64,000 nt of DNA, taken from the NCBI GenBank assembly GCA_943332615.1, contig CALQQB010000004.1, forward strand, positions 1-64,000. Direction: 5' to 3'. Shown here one piece after another: positions 27,019-36,100 of this stretch. Numbering within the stretch: the stretch's first letter is position 1; every line of letters begins with the position of its first letter. The translations under genes and the position numbers were made by a program. Under the pieces are notes generated by a model. The model was not told the DNA's origin. It did not search any database and saw nothing but the letters and a program-made list of their open reading frames with translations. This DNA comes from Phenylobacterium deserti. Lineage in GTDB: Bacteria; Pseudomonadota; Alphaproteobacteria; Caulobacterales; Caulobacteraceae.

Positions 27019-27259
27019 GGGCGGGGGCCGCTCCGCCCACCAGCAGGTAGCCCCGCCTCACTTTCCGGCCCACCAGGCGGCCCAGCGCGGCCGCCGCGTC
27101 GTCGCGGGCGTGATACCAATCCTCTCGGCGCTGCCCGTGGGTGCCGATCCGCCCCCAGCGGCGAATTAGGATGACCTCCCCGAACAGCGAGCGCTCGATG
27201 GAGAGCGCGTAGAACCGAGCCATGTTGCAGCTGTTGTCGATCCGCCGGAGCACAATCAT
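27002..27259 (-). CDS. WGR-domain protein
   Basis: The 85-aa protein is essentially a single WGR domain: N-terminal MIVLRRIDNSCNMARFYAL strands, then RRWGRIGTHGQ with the diagnostic Trp-Gly-Arg, and a C-terminal helix with KVRRGYLL. WGR domains bind DNA ends or nucleic acid in PARP proteins. In bacteria they occur as stand-alone proteins on plasmids and in conflict-related loci. The full domain is present and nothing is fused to it. GGAG lies close to the ATG. Confidence 0.85.
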   Translation of the reverse strand: MIVLRRIDNSCNMARFYALSIERSLFGEVILIRRWGRIGTHGQRREDWYHARDDAAAALGRLVGRKVRRGYLLVGGAAPALTASR

Positions 27260-27487
27260 GGGCGCCTCCTGCTCGAAGAAGGCGATGCGTCGGCGTCAAA
27301 AGCGGTCGTAGGGCTTCACCCCTCCGATTTTGACCCGGACACACGCCGCGCTTCTTGCCCTGCTCGCCCAGGTTGGGTAAGACCCCCTTGGCGAGGGGCT
27401 TTACCAAGCTCTACTTTCGCGACATTCTTCCGCAAGTACAGATTGCATCAGAGGCATCCCGCTACCTCGGGGTGAAGTCGCTGAGCC

Positions 27488-27850
27488 ATGTCCTTGATGC
27501 CGCCCCTTCCCCCGCATGCGCGCGACGCGCTGGCGCTCATCGCGATCAACGCGGTTCCCGCCGACGGTGACGCGGTGAAGTTGGTCGCTCTTCTGCAGCC
27601 CCGGAACCGACCAGGCCCGAACGAACCGGACTGGCGGCTTTTCGTCGCTCACCGAGACATAGAGTTCACCTACGCCGGCGATCTGGCCTGCGACGCGATC
27701 GAACCACTCCGCCATGCCGCCATCCTCGAGGAGGGCGAGGCGGCCGGCCGGGTCATTCTACAGCTCAGCGAAATTGGTCTCGATCTCTGTCGCGTCGTCG
27801 CGGACACGATCGTCCCCGCACAGCCGACCGCGACCGCCGTCCTCTCGTGA
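27488..27850 (+). CDS. Hypothetical protein (120 aa)
   Basis: The frame has protein-like composition with amphipathic helices (ARDALALIAINAVPADGDAV, EEGEAAGRVILQLSEIG) and no low complexity. Overlapping opposite frames look worse. No domain is recognised and no strong ribosome-binding site is visible (TCGCTGAGCC upstream), so support is moderate. Confidence 0.4.
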   Translation: MSLMPPLPPHARDALALIAINAVPADGDAVKLVALLQPRNRPGPNEPDWRLFVAHRDIEFTYAGDLACDAIEPLRHAAILEEGEAAGRVILQLSEIGLDLCRVVADTIVPAQPTATAVLS

Positions 27851-28029
27851 TTGATGAGTGTTCTAATCGATTCAACTGGCGCGGGTGCGTTAAAGGGTTG
27901 CCGGAACGCTCCGGGCACAAACCGATCAACTCGACTTGTGCGGAAAGCGCCACACGCAAAGGTTGACGAGAACGCCGGACCCCGTGACACCTCATATCCG
28001 GCAGTTCAATTGATCGCGGAGGCGCCCAG

Positions 28030-28494
28030 TTGGTCATGTTGGAGATGAGCGAGACCGAGCGAGGGCCTCGGGATCTGGACTGCCAGATCGGAATCCGCAT
28101 GCGCACGCGGAGGCGTGAGCTCGGCGTGAGCCAAGACGCCCTCGCCGCCGGCGTTGGGCTGACGTTCCAGCAGATCCAGAAGTATGAGCGCGGCGCCAAT
28201 CGCGTCAGTGCATCCAAGCTTTGGGAGATCGCCGCGCAGCTCCGGACGCCTATCTCCTATTTCTACGAGGGGCTCGAGGGCATTGAGGTCTATGACCCCG
28301 AGTCCTTGGCCCAGGCTGAAGCGCTCCAGGAATTTCTACTGTCCCCCGATGGCGTCGATCTCGCGGTCGCGTTCCAGGCCCTGAGCGCGCCAGCCGTGCG
28401 GCGCCAGTTCCTAGACCTGATCCGAGCTTGCGCGGTCGAGCCCCAACCGTCGACTGGAGATGAACGCGACGACAAGCCGGCCAATGAGGACTAG
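28030..28494 (+). CDS. XRE-family transcriptional regulator
   Basis: The first third is a classic lambda-repressor-type helix-turn-helix: IGIRMRTRRRELGVSQDALA, GVGLTFQQIQKYERGANRVS and ASKLWEIAAQL (about residues 20-75). A C-terminal acidic region (80-154) has no recognised domain. The TTG at 28030 is chosen because GGAGG lies exactly 7 nt before it; an ATG at 28036 is also possible. This protein type is common in alphaproteobacterial mobile elements, controlling transfer or toxin genes. Its target is not evident here. Confidence 0.85.
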   Translation: MVMLEMSETERGPRDLDCQIGIRMRTRRRELGVSQDALAAGVGLTFQQIQKYERGANRVSASKLWEIAAQLRTPISYFYEGLEGIEVYDPESLAQAEALQEFLLSPDGVDLAVAFQALSAPAVRRQFLDLIRACAVEPQPSTGDERDDKPANED

Positions 28495-28809
28495 CTGCAG
28501 CTCCTGGCAGCGGTGAGGTTTTTCGGGCCCGACAGCCAGCGCCGCTCTAAAACCCGCTCAGCGGGCGTCCGGCCTGGGGCCCCCGCGACAGGCCGGACCA
28601 GGGAAGGCGCGACTAACGGTGCAAAGCGCGTCCACATCCTGGGGGACCGAATCGGCAACCCCGCTAGCGCTTGTTTTTCGCCTCATTTTGTTCTCGTCGC
28701 CGGAAAGCGTGTTGAGCGCGCAACACTGGGTTCGAAACGGCGGCCCTCACGAGAACTTCACGGCTGGCCGGAGCCCCGATCCCCTATGCTGCGCGCATGG
28801 GGTGGGCAC
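28495..28809 (+). other. Intergenic stretch, no gene seen
   Basis: About 315 bases with a GC-rich hairpin (TCCGGCCTG...CAGGCCGGA, about 28579-28602) that could terminate the XRE gene. No frame resembles a protein; the longer open frame running into the next small gene has no family character in this part. Confidence 0.4.
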
Positions 28810-29022
28810 ATGGTTGAAGCGACATTCGTTGTCTACGCGCCGAAGGCGCAGCTCGCGAAGGTGAGGGGGCTGGTGCGGTCCCAGTCGTCGGAGGCGGTGA
28901 CCTGGCGGGAACGCCGGTCGTTCTTCGGCAGCGAGTTCTATGTCACCGGCCCGGCGACCCTGGCCCGGGAGGCCCACGAGCTTGCCGCACGGCTGCTCTC
29001 CTGGCCCGACCGGCCAATTTAA
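28810..29022 (+). CDS. Small hypothetical protein (70 aa)
   Basis: Translation from the ATG at 28810 gives an alpha/beta product (MVEATFVVYAPKAQLAKVRG, then WRERRSFFGSEFYVTGP and a C-terminal helix). GGGGTGGG lies just before it. It resembles no family I can name. It is convergent with the ubiquitin-like operon, whose last gene ends 45 nt away. It may be the last gene of the mobilization block. Confidence 0.5.
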   Translation: MVEATFVVYAPKAQLAKVRGLVRSQSSEAVTWRERRSFFGSEFYVTGPATLAREAHELAARLLSWPDRPI

Positions 29023-29067
29023 CCGCCGTCGCAGCGCGAGGCGATGCGGAGTGACGTGGTTTGACTC

Positions 29068-29628
29068 CTAGCGGGCCTTGGACAGGTCTGGTTTCGAGCT
29101 GAGACCTCGAGCGTCGCGGAACCAGTTGATCTTCGGGCCCCGCCCTTCCTCCGCGAGGGCTTGGCGAACGAGACGCCGCGCGACGCGTGAGACTTCCCAG
29201 GGAATTTCGTCCAGCTCCCACGCGATCTCTTCGGCGCTGCGGAAGATCCGGGGCGTCAATGCCTTCAGGACCCGGGCCTCCAGGCCCGCATCATAGTCCG
29301 GCTCGACGTTGCCGGCTTCGTAGCGATCGCACCACAGGATCCGGCCCCGCCAGACGATGAAGTGGCTTCCGCAGCCCCCGTCACGCCAGACGGATGGGTA
29401 GAGCGTCGGCGTCCCGCCGCGCATGTCCAGGCGCCATGCCTTGCCTGCACGCGGATCGAGGTTGATGACGAGGGTCTGGCCGCAGCCATCCGGGCATTGG
29501 ATCAGCAGCGAGCGCGCCTGACCCCGGAAGATCAGGGCTGCGTCGCCGGGCTGGTGAAGGTGCGGCTCCGCCTGATCCCGATACTCGGCTTGTCCGCACA
29601 GGCGTAGGGTTCTGGTGAGGCGGGTCAT
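29068..29628 (-). CDS. DUF6527-type cysteine/histidine protein of a ubiquitin-like operon
   Basis: The 186-aa protein (ATG at 29628, overlapping the kinase stop as ATGA) has a first domain with the family pattern: LLIQCPDGCGQTLVINL (Cys45, Cys49), then LYPSVWRDGGCGSHFIVWRG (Cys86, His89) and ILWC (Cys100). This order is that of DUF6527, a family repeatedly found at the end of bacterial Ubl-E2-E1 operons. Its members have been discussed as metal-binding or protease-like. Residues 115-170 look like an added winged-helix (RVLKALTPRIFRSAEEIAWE). A deconjugating or regulatory role is inference; metal binding versus a Cys-His hydrolase site cannot be decided from sequence. Confidence 0.7.
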   Translation of the reverse strand: MTRLTRTLRLCGQAEYRDQAEPHLHQPGDAALIFRGQARSLLIQCPDGCGQTLVINLDPRAGKAWRLDMRGGTPTLYPSVWRDGGCGSHFIVWRGRILWCDRYEAGNVEPDYDAGLEARVLKALTPRIFRSAEEIAWELDEIPWEVSRVARRLVRQALAEEGRGPKINWFRDARGLSSKPDLSKAR

Positions 29629-31106
29629 GTGGAAGGGCTCCGGCGCTGGGCGTCTTCGGCGAGGGCGGCGGCCACGACGTAGCCGACGCCCCGGCGGTAG
29701 CGGTCTGCGGGCGGGCCATCGTCCCATTGGCAGCGGCGCAAGAGCTGGACCGCTACCGCTGTCTGGTACTCGGTCGGGCAGGACTGTGCGGCGATCCCCA
29801 TGTGCCGGATCTGCCGCACGATCGTCGACATCCAGCCGAGATCGGAGGTCGGATCGCAGGGTCCGGGCGGGTGCTGGAAGGCCGCTGGCGCGTAGAGGCG
29901 GCGGATCTCCTCACGCCAGGCGCAGTCTTCGTATTGATCCTCCGGTCGCTCCGGCGGCAACTCGAAGGCCAGCCAGGTCTCGAGCGCCGCGAGGTCGGCT
30001 GTGAGCGGACCCCGTGCGACCGACGCGAGATCTATCAGGATCGCCTGGCCGTTCCGGACCCGCACATTCTCGCCGTGTAGGTCGCCGTGCACCGGCGCGA
30101 CCCGGTACCGCTGCTGGAGGCCCAGGAGCTTGTCCCAAAGGGCGTCGGGCGTGATCGTGACGCCCTGCTCGCGCGCCACCTCGGCAAAGCGTGGCCGAAT
30201 CAGGTCGGGCTTGCAAAGGCCCGCACCGATCATCGCGCGTGCGACGGAGCCGTGCGCGGGATCCGACGCATAGGCCTGATCCCGCCACCCGCCGAGGGTC
30301 TCGTCGATGAGGGCGGTGACGGCGGTGGCGGCCAGCTTGCGGCGGGCGAGGTCCCAGAGGGATTCGGAGCGGTCCACGAAGTTGCCGACGAGGAGGCTGC
30401 GCTCACCGCCGACGACGACATCCTGGACGTTCGGGCGCAGACCGAAAGGGATGAACTTGTCGGCGAAGTCCCGATAGTTCTGGAATTCCCGCGCGATTTT
30501 GTCGTTGCGGTCGAGCTTGGCGAACGCCGGCTGGGGCCAGACGCCCGCGTCGGACCGGTCCACCGTCATGTGCACCGCGAACACGCGGGCGTCCGAGCGG
30601 CCGCCGGTGAGCTCGACGAGCGCAATGCGGCGGCAGTGTTGGAAGGCGCGCTGGAACAGCGGCTCGTCGACCTTGCGGATCGGCTCGCGGTTGGCCGCCA
30701 CCACGATCTCCAGATCGGTCCGCGGCTTGTAGCCCGCATCGTGGCGCGCCGCGGCCTCGGCGACTTCGAACCCGCAAGGCGTGGTCCTCACGCTGACGTT
30801 GGGCAGGGCAATGGCCGCCCCGAGGCGGGCCTGCACGCGGCCGGTTGTGGCGTCGTCGGGCGCGATCAGCTCGACGCGGACGCCATAGTCGACAAGCGTA
30901 CGGGCGTGCGCCGCGGCGACGGCGAACAGGCCCTCGCGGTCGCGCTTGGGGAAGGCGAAGACGGCGGCGGCCACGCCGGCCAAGGGCGGCAGCGGGGCGT
31001 CGTCGCCGATCGAGGCGATCGTCAGGCGGCGGTTGGCGAATTCCCGCGCCCCTTGGGCGCTCGGGGCTTCGCCGAACCAGAGGACTTCGTGGCGCAGCTC
31101 ATCCAT
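29625..31106 (-). CDS. APH-fold (aminoglycoside phosphotransferase-like) kinase in the ubiquitin-like operon
   Basis: The 493-aa protein has a C-terminal kinase with the Brenner motif VHGDLHGENV (His340, Asp342, Asn347), a metal-binding Asp359 in ILIDLASV, and a candidate ATP lysine in FAKLDR (Lys197). Residues 1-135 resemble a flavodoxin/receiver-like alpha/beta domain (AAAVFAFPKRDREGLF, VDYGVRVELIAP) without clear receiver aspartates. The gene overlaps the E1-JAB gene by 8 nt and the DUF6527 gene by 4 nt, so it is an integral part of the cassette. It could phosphorylate the Ubl, a target, or a nucleotide or small molecule. Such kinases are not a standard part of the bacterial Ubl operons I know. 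Confidence 0.75.
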   Translation of the reverse strand: MDELRHEVLWFGEAPSAQGAREFANRRLTIASIGDDAPLPPLAGVAAAVFAFPKRDREGLFAVAAAHARTLVDYGVRVELIAPDDATTGRVQARLGAAIALPNVSVRTTPCGFEVAEAAARHDAGYKPRTDLEIVVAANREPIRKVDEPLFQRAFQHCRRIALVELTGGRSDARVFAVHMTVDRSDAGVWPQPAFAKLDRNDKIAREFQNYRDFADKFIPFGLRPNVQDVVVGGERSLLVGNFVDRSESLWDLARRKLAATAVTALIDETLGGWRDQAYASDPAHGSVARAMIGAGLCKPDLIRPRFAEVAREQGVTITPDALWDKLLGLQQRYRVAPVHGDLHGENVRVRNGQAILIDLASVARGPLTADLAALETWLAFELPPERPEDQYEDCAWREEIRRLYAPAAFQHPPGPCDPTSDLGWMSTIVRQIRHMGIAAQSCPTEYQTAVAVQLLRRCQWDDGPPADRYRRGVGYVVAAALAEDAQRRSPST

Positions 31107-32454
31107 GGCGCGCCTCAGTCGGCCGGACCGGCAGGGGCCAAGCGCTGCCGCGGGCTAGCGCCCCTGACGCCGAGCACACGATGCAGGTCTCCACTTGGCT
31201 CGCGCGCGCCGGCCGGACAGTCCCCCGCACGCCATCGTAATATTGGAACCGGGCCGTCGCGGGCGCCGGAGTCACGGCGCCCAGGAACATGGTGACAGCG
31301 AGCGACGCCATCGTCGAATTGATCGAGATCACCGCCGGTTGCGGCTCGTGCGCGCCCTGGACGTAGGGGTCAGCGCGACGCTGGTCGGGCGTCAGCAGTT
31401 CGCGGCGGATTTGTTCGCTGTCGAGCGCCCCTGTGCATGTGAGGCACGAAAGCCCTGGGGCGAGCATCTGGACCCGCCCGGTGACATGGGACACCACGCC
31501 GTCCCGCGCGGTGAGGCTGACCCCCATGTCGAAGGTCGGCACGAGGTACTGATAAGCCAGCTGGCCGACGACGGCGCGGCTCGCGTGCGAGTCGGTGCAG
31601 AGGAATATCGCATCTAGGCCGGCGAGTTGCGGCGCGACTTCCGCGTCGACCACGTCGGCCATCAACCCGCGGATCATGGCGTCGGGATGGATCGCGCGGA
31701 TCAGCCGTTCGGCGACCTCCACCTTGGGGCGTCCGACGTCACCGCGCCCCGAACCCACGAGGCGGTTCAGGTTCGTGGGTTCGACCCGGTCGGGGTCGAT
31801 GATTGTGTAGTCCGCGACGCCCAGGTGGGCGAGCTGCTGCAGGGTGACCGAGCCCGTGCCGCCGGCGCCCACGACGCCCACACGGAGGCGCCGCAAGAGG
31901 TCCTGCCCGGCAGAGCCGAAGGCGCGGATCTGGCGGTCATGCCGCCCATCCTCGAGTCCCTCCTCCAGCCCGTCTCTGGGGGCGGGAGAGCGCAGCACGA
32001 GGCGTTCGCCCACCTCCCAGACTGGGACGTTCGGCCCGCCGCCGAGATGGCGTGCTCGGCAGCCATCGGGCCCAACCACCAGCGCAAGGTGTGCGCCCTC
32101 AGGCGCCCTCCGATCGAGGTAGGCTTTCAGTTCCGCCTCCCCCGCGTCGTCGACTGCGGAGAACGCCGGCGCGCCAGAGGCCCAGGGGTGCGTGTGCGTG
32201 ACTATCACGCTGAGGCCTTCGGCACGGGCCCGGTTGGCGACCTCCACCAGGAAGGCGGGCTTCAGGGTCGCATGGGTGCGGTCGCGGCGCTCGTAGGCGG
32301 CCTCCGGCGCCAGCTCGGCCGTCGTCACCACCCAGCTCTCGGCCGCGGCGTCGTGGCGGGCATAGGCGATCCCGCAGCTCTCCCGCATGCGGGCGGCCAG
32401 GAGCCTATCGCGGTACGCGGCGAACCGGGGAGACGCGAAGCGGACGCCGCTCAT
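31099..32454 (-). CDS. JAB/JAMM peptidase fused to an E1-like (ThiF-fold) activating enzyme
   Basis: The 451-aa fusion has an N-terminal JAB deubiquitinase-like domain with a plausible complete zinc set: Glu25, His87-x-His89 in THTHPW, and Ser99...Asp102. Residues 185-430 are a ThiF/MoeB/E1 domain: GVVGAGGTGSVTLQQLAHLG (ATP loop 196-201), IIDPDRVEPTNLNR, an aspartate in FLCTDS, and two CxxC pairs (337/340 and 424/427) for a structural zinc. It should adenylate the C-terminal glycine of the neighbouring Ubl, and its JAB part would remove or process it. No extra conserved cysteine is obvious for a thioester besides Cys286. The ATG at 32454 overlaps the E2 stop (ATGA); 87 nt of longer frame was discarded. 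Confidence 0.88.
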   Translation of the reverse strand: MSGVRFASPRFAAYRDRLLAARMRESCGIAYARHDAAAESWVVTTAELAPEAAYERRDRTHATLKPAFLVEVANRARAEGLSVIVTHTHPWASGAPAFSAVDDAGEAELKAYLDRRAPEGAHLALVVGPDGCRARHLGGGPNVPVWEVGERLVLRSPAPRDGLEEGLEDGRHDRQIRAFGSAGQDLLRRLRVGVVGAGGTGSVTLQQLAHLGVADYTIIDPDRVEPTNLNRLVGSGRGDVGRPKVEVAERLIRAIHPDAMIRGLMADVVDAEVAPQLAGLDAIFLCTDSHASRAVVGQLAYQYLVPTFDMGVSLTARDGVVSHVTGRVQMLAPGLSCLTCTGALDSEQIRRELLTPDQRRADPYVQGAHEPQPAVISINSTMASLAVTMFLGAVTPAPATARFQYYDGVRGTVRPARASQVETCIVCSASGALARGSAWPLPVRPTEARHG

Positions 32455-32834
32455 TGGAGCCTCCGCAGGCGGTCGATGATGGTGTTCATCCAGCTCGACA
32501 GGGTGTCGCGGTTGGGGTTCCAGGGCTGGGCCAGGTGCCAAGAGAACCAGAGGCCCGGCGCGCCGGTCTCGGGCGGGATGTTCCCCGCGGCGGCGTTCTG
32601 CGGAAGCCGGTCGCCCGCCAGCCGCAGATCATTGTCCGCCCAGAAGCAGTCCAAGGCCGCGAACGGATAAGCCGCCGGGACGAGGAACCGGATGGCGCTC
32701 GCCGGTTTCGTCCACCCCTGGGGCAGCGGCACGGCCTGGACGGTGACCAGGTGCGTACCGCTGCCCAGGCGCGTCACCTCGACCGCCGCGTAGCGCTCGC
32801 GCAGCTGCTGGAGCTGGAGTTCGAGGACGCTCAT
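32451..32834 (-). CDS. Prokaryotic E2-like protein (Prok-E2 family E type)
   Basis: The 127-aa protein is compact, with the layout of bacterial E2-like domains: an N-terminal helix (VLELQLQQLRERYAAVEVTR), beta-strands, a conserved AAYPFAALDCFW loop, and a C-terminal FSWHLAQPWNPNRDTLSSWM segment followed by a helix. Only one cysteine exists (Cys63, in ALDCFW), at the position after the YP motif. It would accept activated Ubl from the E1 and pass it to a target. It starts within the Ubl stop codon (TGATG) and overlaps E1-JAB by ATGA, so stoichiometric translation is likely. Whether Cys63 or another residue carries the Ubl is unknown. Confidence 0.75.
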   Translation of the reverse strand: MSVLELQLQQLRERYAAVEVTRLGSGTHLVTVQAVPLPQGWTKPASAIRFLVPAAYPFAALDCFWADNDLRLAGDRLPQNAAAGNIPPETGAPGLWFSWHLAQPWNPNRDTLSSWMNTIIDRLRRLQ

Positions 32835-33109
32835 CAGCCGAAGTTCGCCTTCGGGACCGACGAGAAGCGGCGCGGGCCGCCCTGGACGTCGAGCTGCACG
32901 AGCTCGTCGTCGCGAATCACTTGGTCCGGGTCGTGGCCGTGACCTTCGAGGACGAGGTCGTGGCTCGGGTCCCAGTCGGGCACGCGCGCCTTGATCTGCA
33001 GGCCGGTGAGGGCCGGTTGATCGGTGACGTACTTCACGCCGTTGACGAAAAAGTTGAAGCGGGGAGGCGGGTGTGGGGCCGCGCTCGGAGGGGTGGGATG
33101 GTCAGCCAT
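32834..33109 (-). CDS. Ubiquitin-like protein (multi-ubiquitin family, single beta-grasp domain)
   Basis: The 91-aa product has a Pro/His-rich N-terminal tail (residues 1-16) and one beta-grasp-like domain: FNFFVNGVKYVTDQPALTG, the short helix region LQIKARVPDWDPSHDLVLEG and DELVQLDVQGGPRRF. This is the signature of the Multi_ubiq family, the modifiers of bacterial Ubl conjugation operons. It ends FSSVPKANFG, so the polypeptide stops at a single C-terminal glycine. No residues follow that would need to be trimmed. It is the first of five overlapping genes. A longer homologous copy, as in tandem multi-ubiquitins, is absent. Confidence 0.85.
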   Translation of the reverse strand: MADHPTPPSAAPHPPPRFNFFVNGVKYVTDQPALTGLQIKARVPDWDPSHDLVLEGHGHDPDQVIRDDELVQLDVQGGPRRFSSVPKANFG

Positions 33110-33189
33110 GTCGGAAGCTCCAGTTTGCCGCCGGATGGGGCGGTCTCACTGGGGTGATCGGAGCCTGGGCGACGGACCGGTAAGCCCGG

Positions 33190-36100
33190 TCAGAACTTTT
33201 TTTCGAAGGCACCTTCCACGACCGGGCCGCAGATGAAGAAGGCCGGGCAGCGCGGACAGGTGAAGGGCGACTCCTTCATCGGGAACCGGCCGGCCGCGAT
33301 GTCAGCCATGGCCGCTTCGACCTTGGCCCGCCGCGTCGTCAGCTTCCTGGGCGTGAGGTCCAGCACGGTCTGGGTGTTGTCGGCCAGGTGCACCAGTTCG
33401 ACCCGACATCCTGGGAACGCATCCTGCGCCGCGAGCTGGAATGCGGCCGCGCCGAGGTTGTCGCGTTGCGACGCACTGAGGTGCCCGCTGCGGATGCTGC
33501 GCACGGCATGTCCGGTCTCGTCCACGAGGATCTCGTCGGGCGTCACCACGATCTCGCCGCCGGCGACGACCAGGCGCAGCGGTTCGGGCACGATCGATCG
33601 ACGGCCGCGCCGCTGATCGGCGAAATACCCGACGAGCGTCGTCCCGATCGCGCGGAAGTCGGCGGCGTAGCCATGTCCCGCGACGTCGTGACTGTCGAAG
33701 AGGGTAGTGAAGACCTCGGCGACGACTGCGTCGTCTGCCTCCTCCGGCGGCCGGGCGGCTAGGATTTTGACCGTGGCCTGGACGACGTCGTGCAGGCCCA
33801 TAAAGGCGGTTGTGGTCCGACGGCCGCCCACCTCGAGGATGTGGGTGTAGAAGAACCGCCTAGGGCACCTCTCGTAGAGGGCGATCTGGGCCTCAGTAAA
33901 GCTCAAGGGGCCGGCGAAGCGGACCGGAATCGGCGTCGCGTCGTCGTCGGGCGCGCTGGCGGCGGACGCCACGCGCCGTAGCTGCAGGCGGCCGAGGCGG
34001 GCGAGGAATGGTGAGGGGTCGCGGCGGGCCCCGTTCGCGGTTGCCTGGGCCGAGTAGAGGAACAGGCGATCGCGCGCCCGCGACAAGGCGACGTAAAGCA
34101 GGCACTCCTGTTCCTCGGTCTCGCTGGCGCTGACGACGTCGCGGCCGGACCCGGCGGCCCCCTCGATCAGGCCGACCGGCGGCGGACAGGGCGGCGGCGG
34201 GCCGCCGGTCCGGGGGAAGGCATTGTTGTTGAGCCCGAGCAGGTGGACGACGGGGAACTCCAGCCCCTTGCTGCCGTGGACCGTCATCAGGCGGACGGCG
34301 TCGATCTCCTGGGCGGCCAGCGGCAGCTGGCGGAGATCGCGCTCGTCGGCCAGTAGCACCAGCCGGCGGATGCGTTCCAAGAGGCGTTGGATGGGCAGCC
34401 CGGCGGCGGCCTTCTGCACGCGGACGAAGTTCATGAACTGCCAGATGGCCAGGCCGCGCCCGCGGCTCGCGACATCGTCGGCCGCGGCGATGTGCGCGGC
34501 GATCCGCGTGCGGTCGAGCAGCAGCCGCGCCAGCACGTCCCACGGCGCCGCGTTGCTGGCGAAGCCGTCCAGCAGCGCGGCCATCCGAGTCACCGCCGCG
34601 GCGCCGTCTGGGCTCAGGTCCGGACCGCTGGTCGGGTCGAGCCACCTGAGGCTGCTCTCCGCCGACTTCAGGTGCGCGAGTAGGGCGGCGACGTCGGATA
34701 GCGGCGCGTCCAGCCCAGCTGCCTTGCGCCGGGCCAAGCCCATGGCGCGCCTGTCGATGAGAAGCGAGAGCCAGGCGAGCAGGTCCTTGATCTCCGGCCG
34801 CTCGAACAGGCTGCCGAGGAACAGGACAGGGATGTCGGCCCGCTCGAGGGCTTCACCCAACCGCGCCAGCCGCTCGTTGCCCTTGCAGAGCACCGCCTGG
34901 TCGCGCCAGGCGCGTCGGTCGACCTGCACCTCGCGCACGACCGCGGCGAGCGCTCCGGCTTCGTCGTCTCCCGTCGGGAACTGCACGTGGCTCGGCGTCT
35001 GGCCGCAGGCGCCGCGCTCAGCGTGCAGGTCCGCAGGCCCGGTCCCCGCGACCATGGCGCGCCCGAAGCCGGAGTAGGCGTCGACGATCTCCTTGGCGGA
35101 CCGGTAATTGATCTCCAGGCGGCTGCCGGCCGCGCCGGGGAAGTCCACGGTCTTGAAGCTCGCCATGTTGAAGGAGGAGGCACCGCGGAAGCGGTAGATG
35201 GACTGGCGGGCGTCGCCTACGGCCCAGAGGTTCTGCCCCTTGTTGGTCAGCAGCTGCAGTAGCCGGACGCTCGCCCGATTGACGTCCTGGTACTCGTCGA
35301 CCAGCACGTGCCGGTAAGTGTCGCGAAGCTGCGCAGCGATGTCGGAGCGCCCGCCGAGGAGCTTGACCGGAAGGGTCACGAGGTCGCCGAAGTCGATCGC
35401 GCCGGCCTTGGCCTTGATGGCCTCGTAGGCGGCGTAGACCTTCGCCACTTCCGCGGCCCTCGCCGCCGCCTCGTGCTCCGCCGCGTTTGTCGCCGTTCGC
35501 GCCATCGCCTCGGCGAGATCAGCGTAGCGCTGCGGGGCGACCAATTCGTCCTGCGCGCGGGACATGGCCCCCAAGAGGTCGCGCAGCAGCTGGCTCGGGT
35601 CCCAGAGATTCCGGTAATGGACGAGGCCGAGCCGCGTGAACTCGGCCTCCAGCAGCTCGATGGCCTCCGGCCGGTCCATCATGCGCGGCGGCTGAGCGAA
35701 CCCGAGCTCCGCATGGAACCGCCGGACTAGGTCGAGGCCGAAGGCGTGGAAGGTGCCGATGAACATCGCCGCGGCCGCGTCCGGCCGTTGCGCTGCAATG
35801 CGATCCGACAGTTCCCCCGCCGCTTTGTTGGAATAGGTCAGGACGAGGATGCTGCGCGGATCGACGGCCTTTTCTTCTAAGAGGAACCGGGTGCGGCCGA
35901 CCAGCGTCTGGGTCTTCCCCGTACCGGGGCCGGCTTCGAGCAGGTAAACGTCACCGAAATGACAGGCGGCCTTCAGCTGCGCGGCGTTCAGCGGCTTCTC
36001 GGGCTTGGGCTCGGCCTCGGTTCGCGCGACGACCGGGAGCAGCAGCGCATCGAGCATCTGCTGGGCGACCGCCTCATAGGGCGCGCCCACGCGCTGGGCG

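Noticed and set aside
27401-27715. Minus-strand 104-aa frame
   Set aside because: Overlaps a better plus-strand frame and has no start signal.
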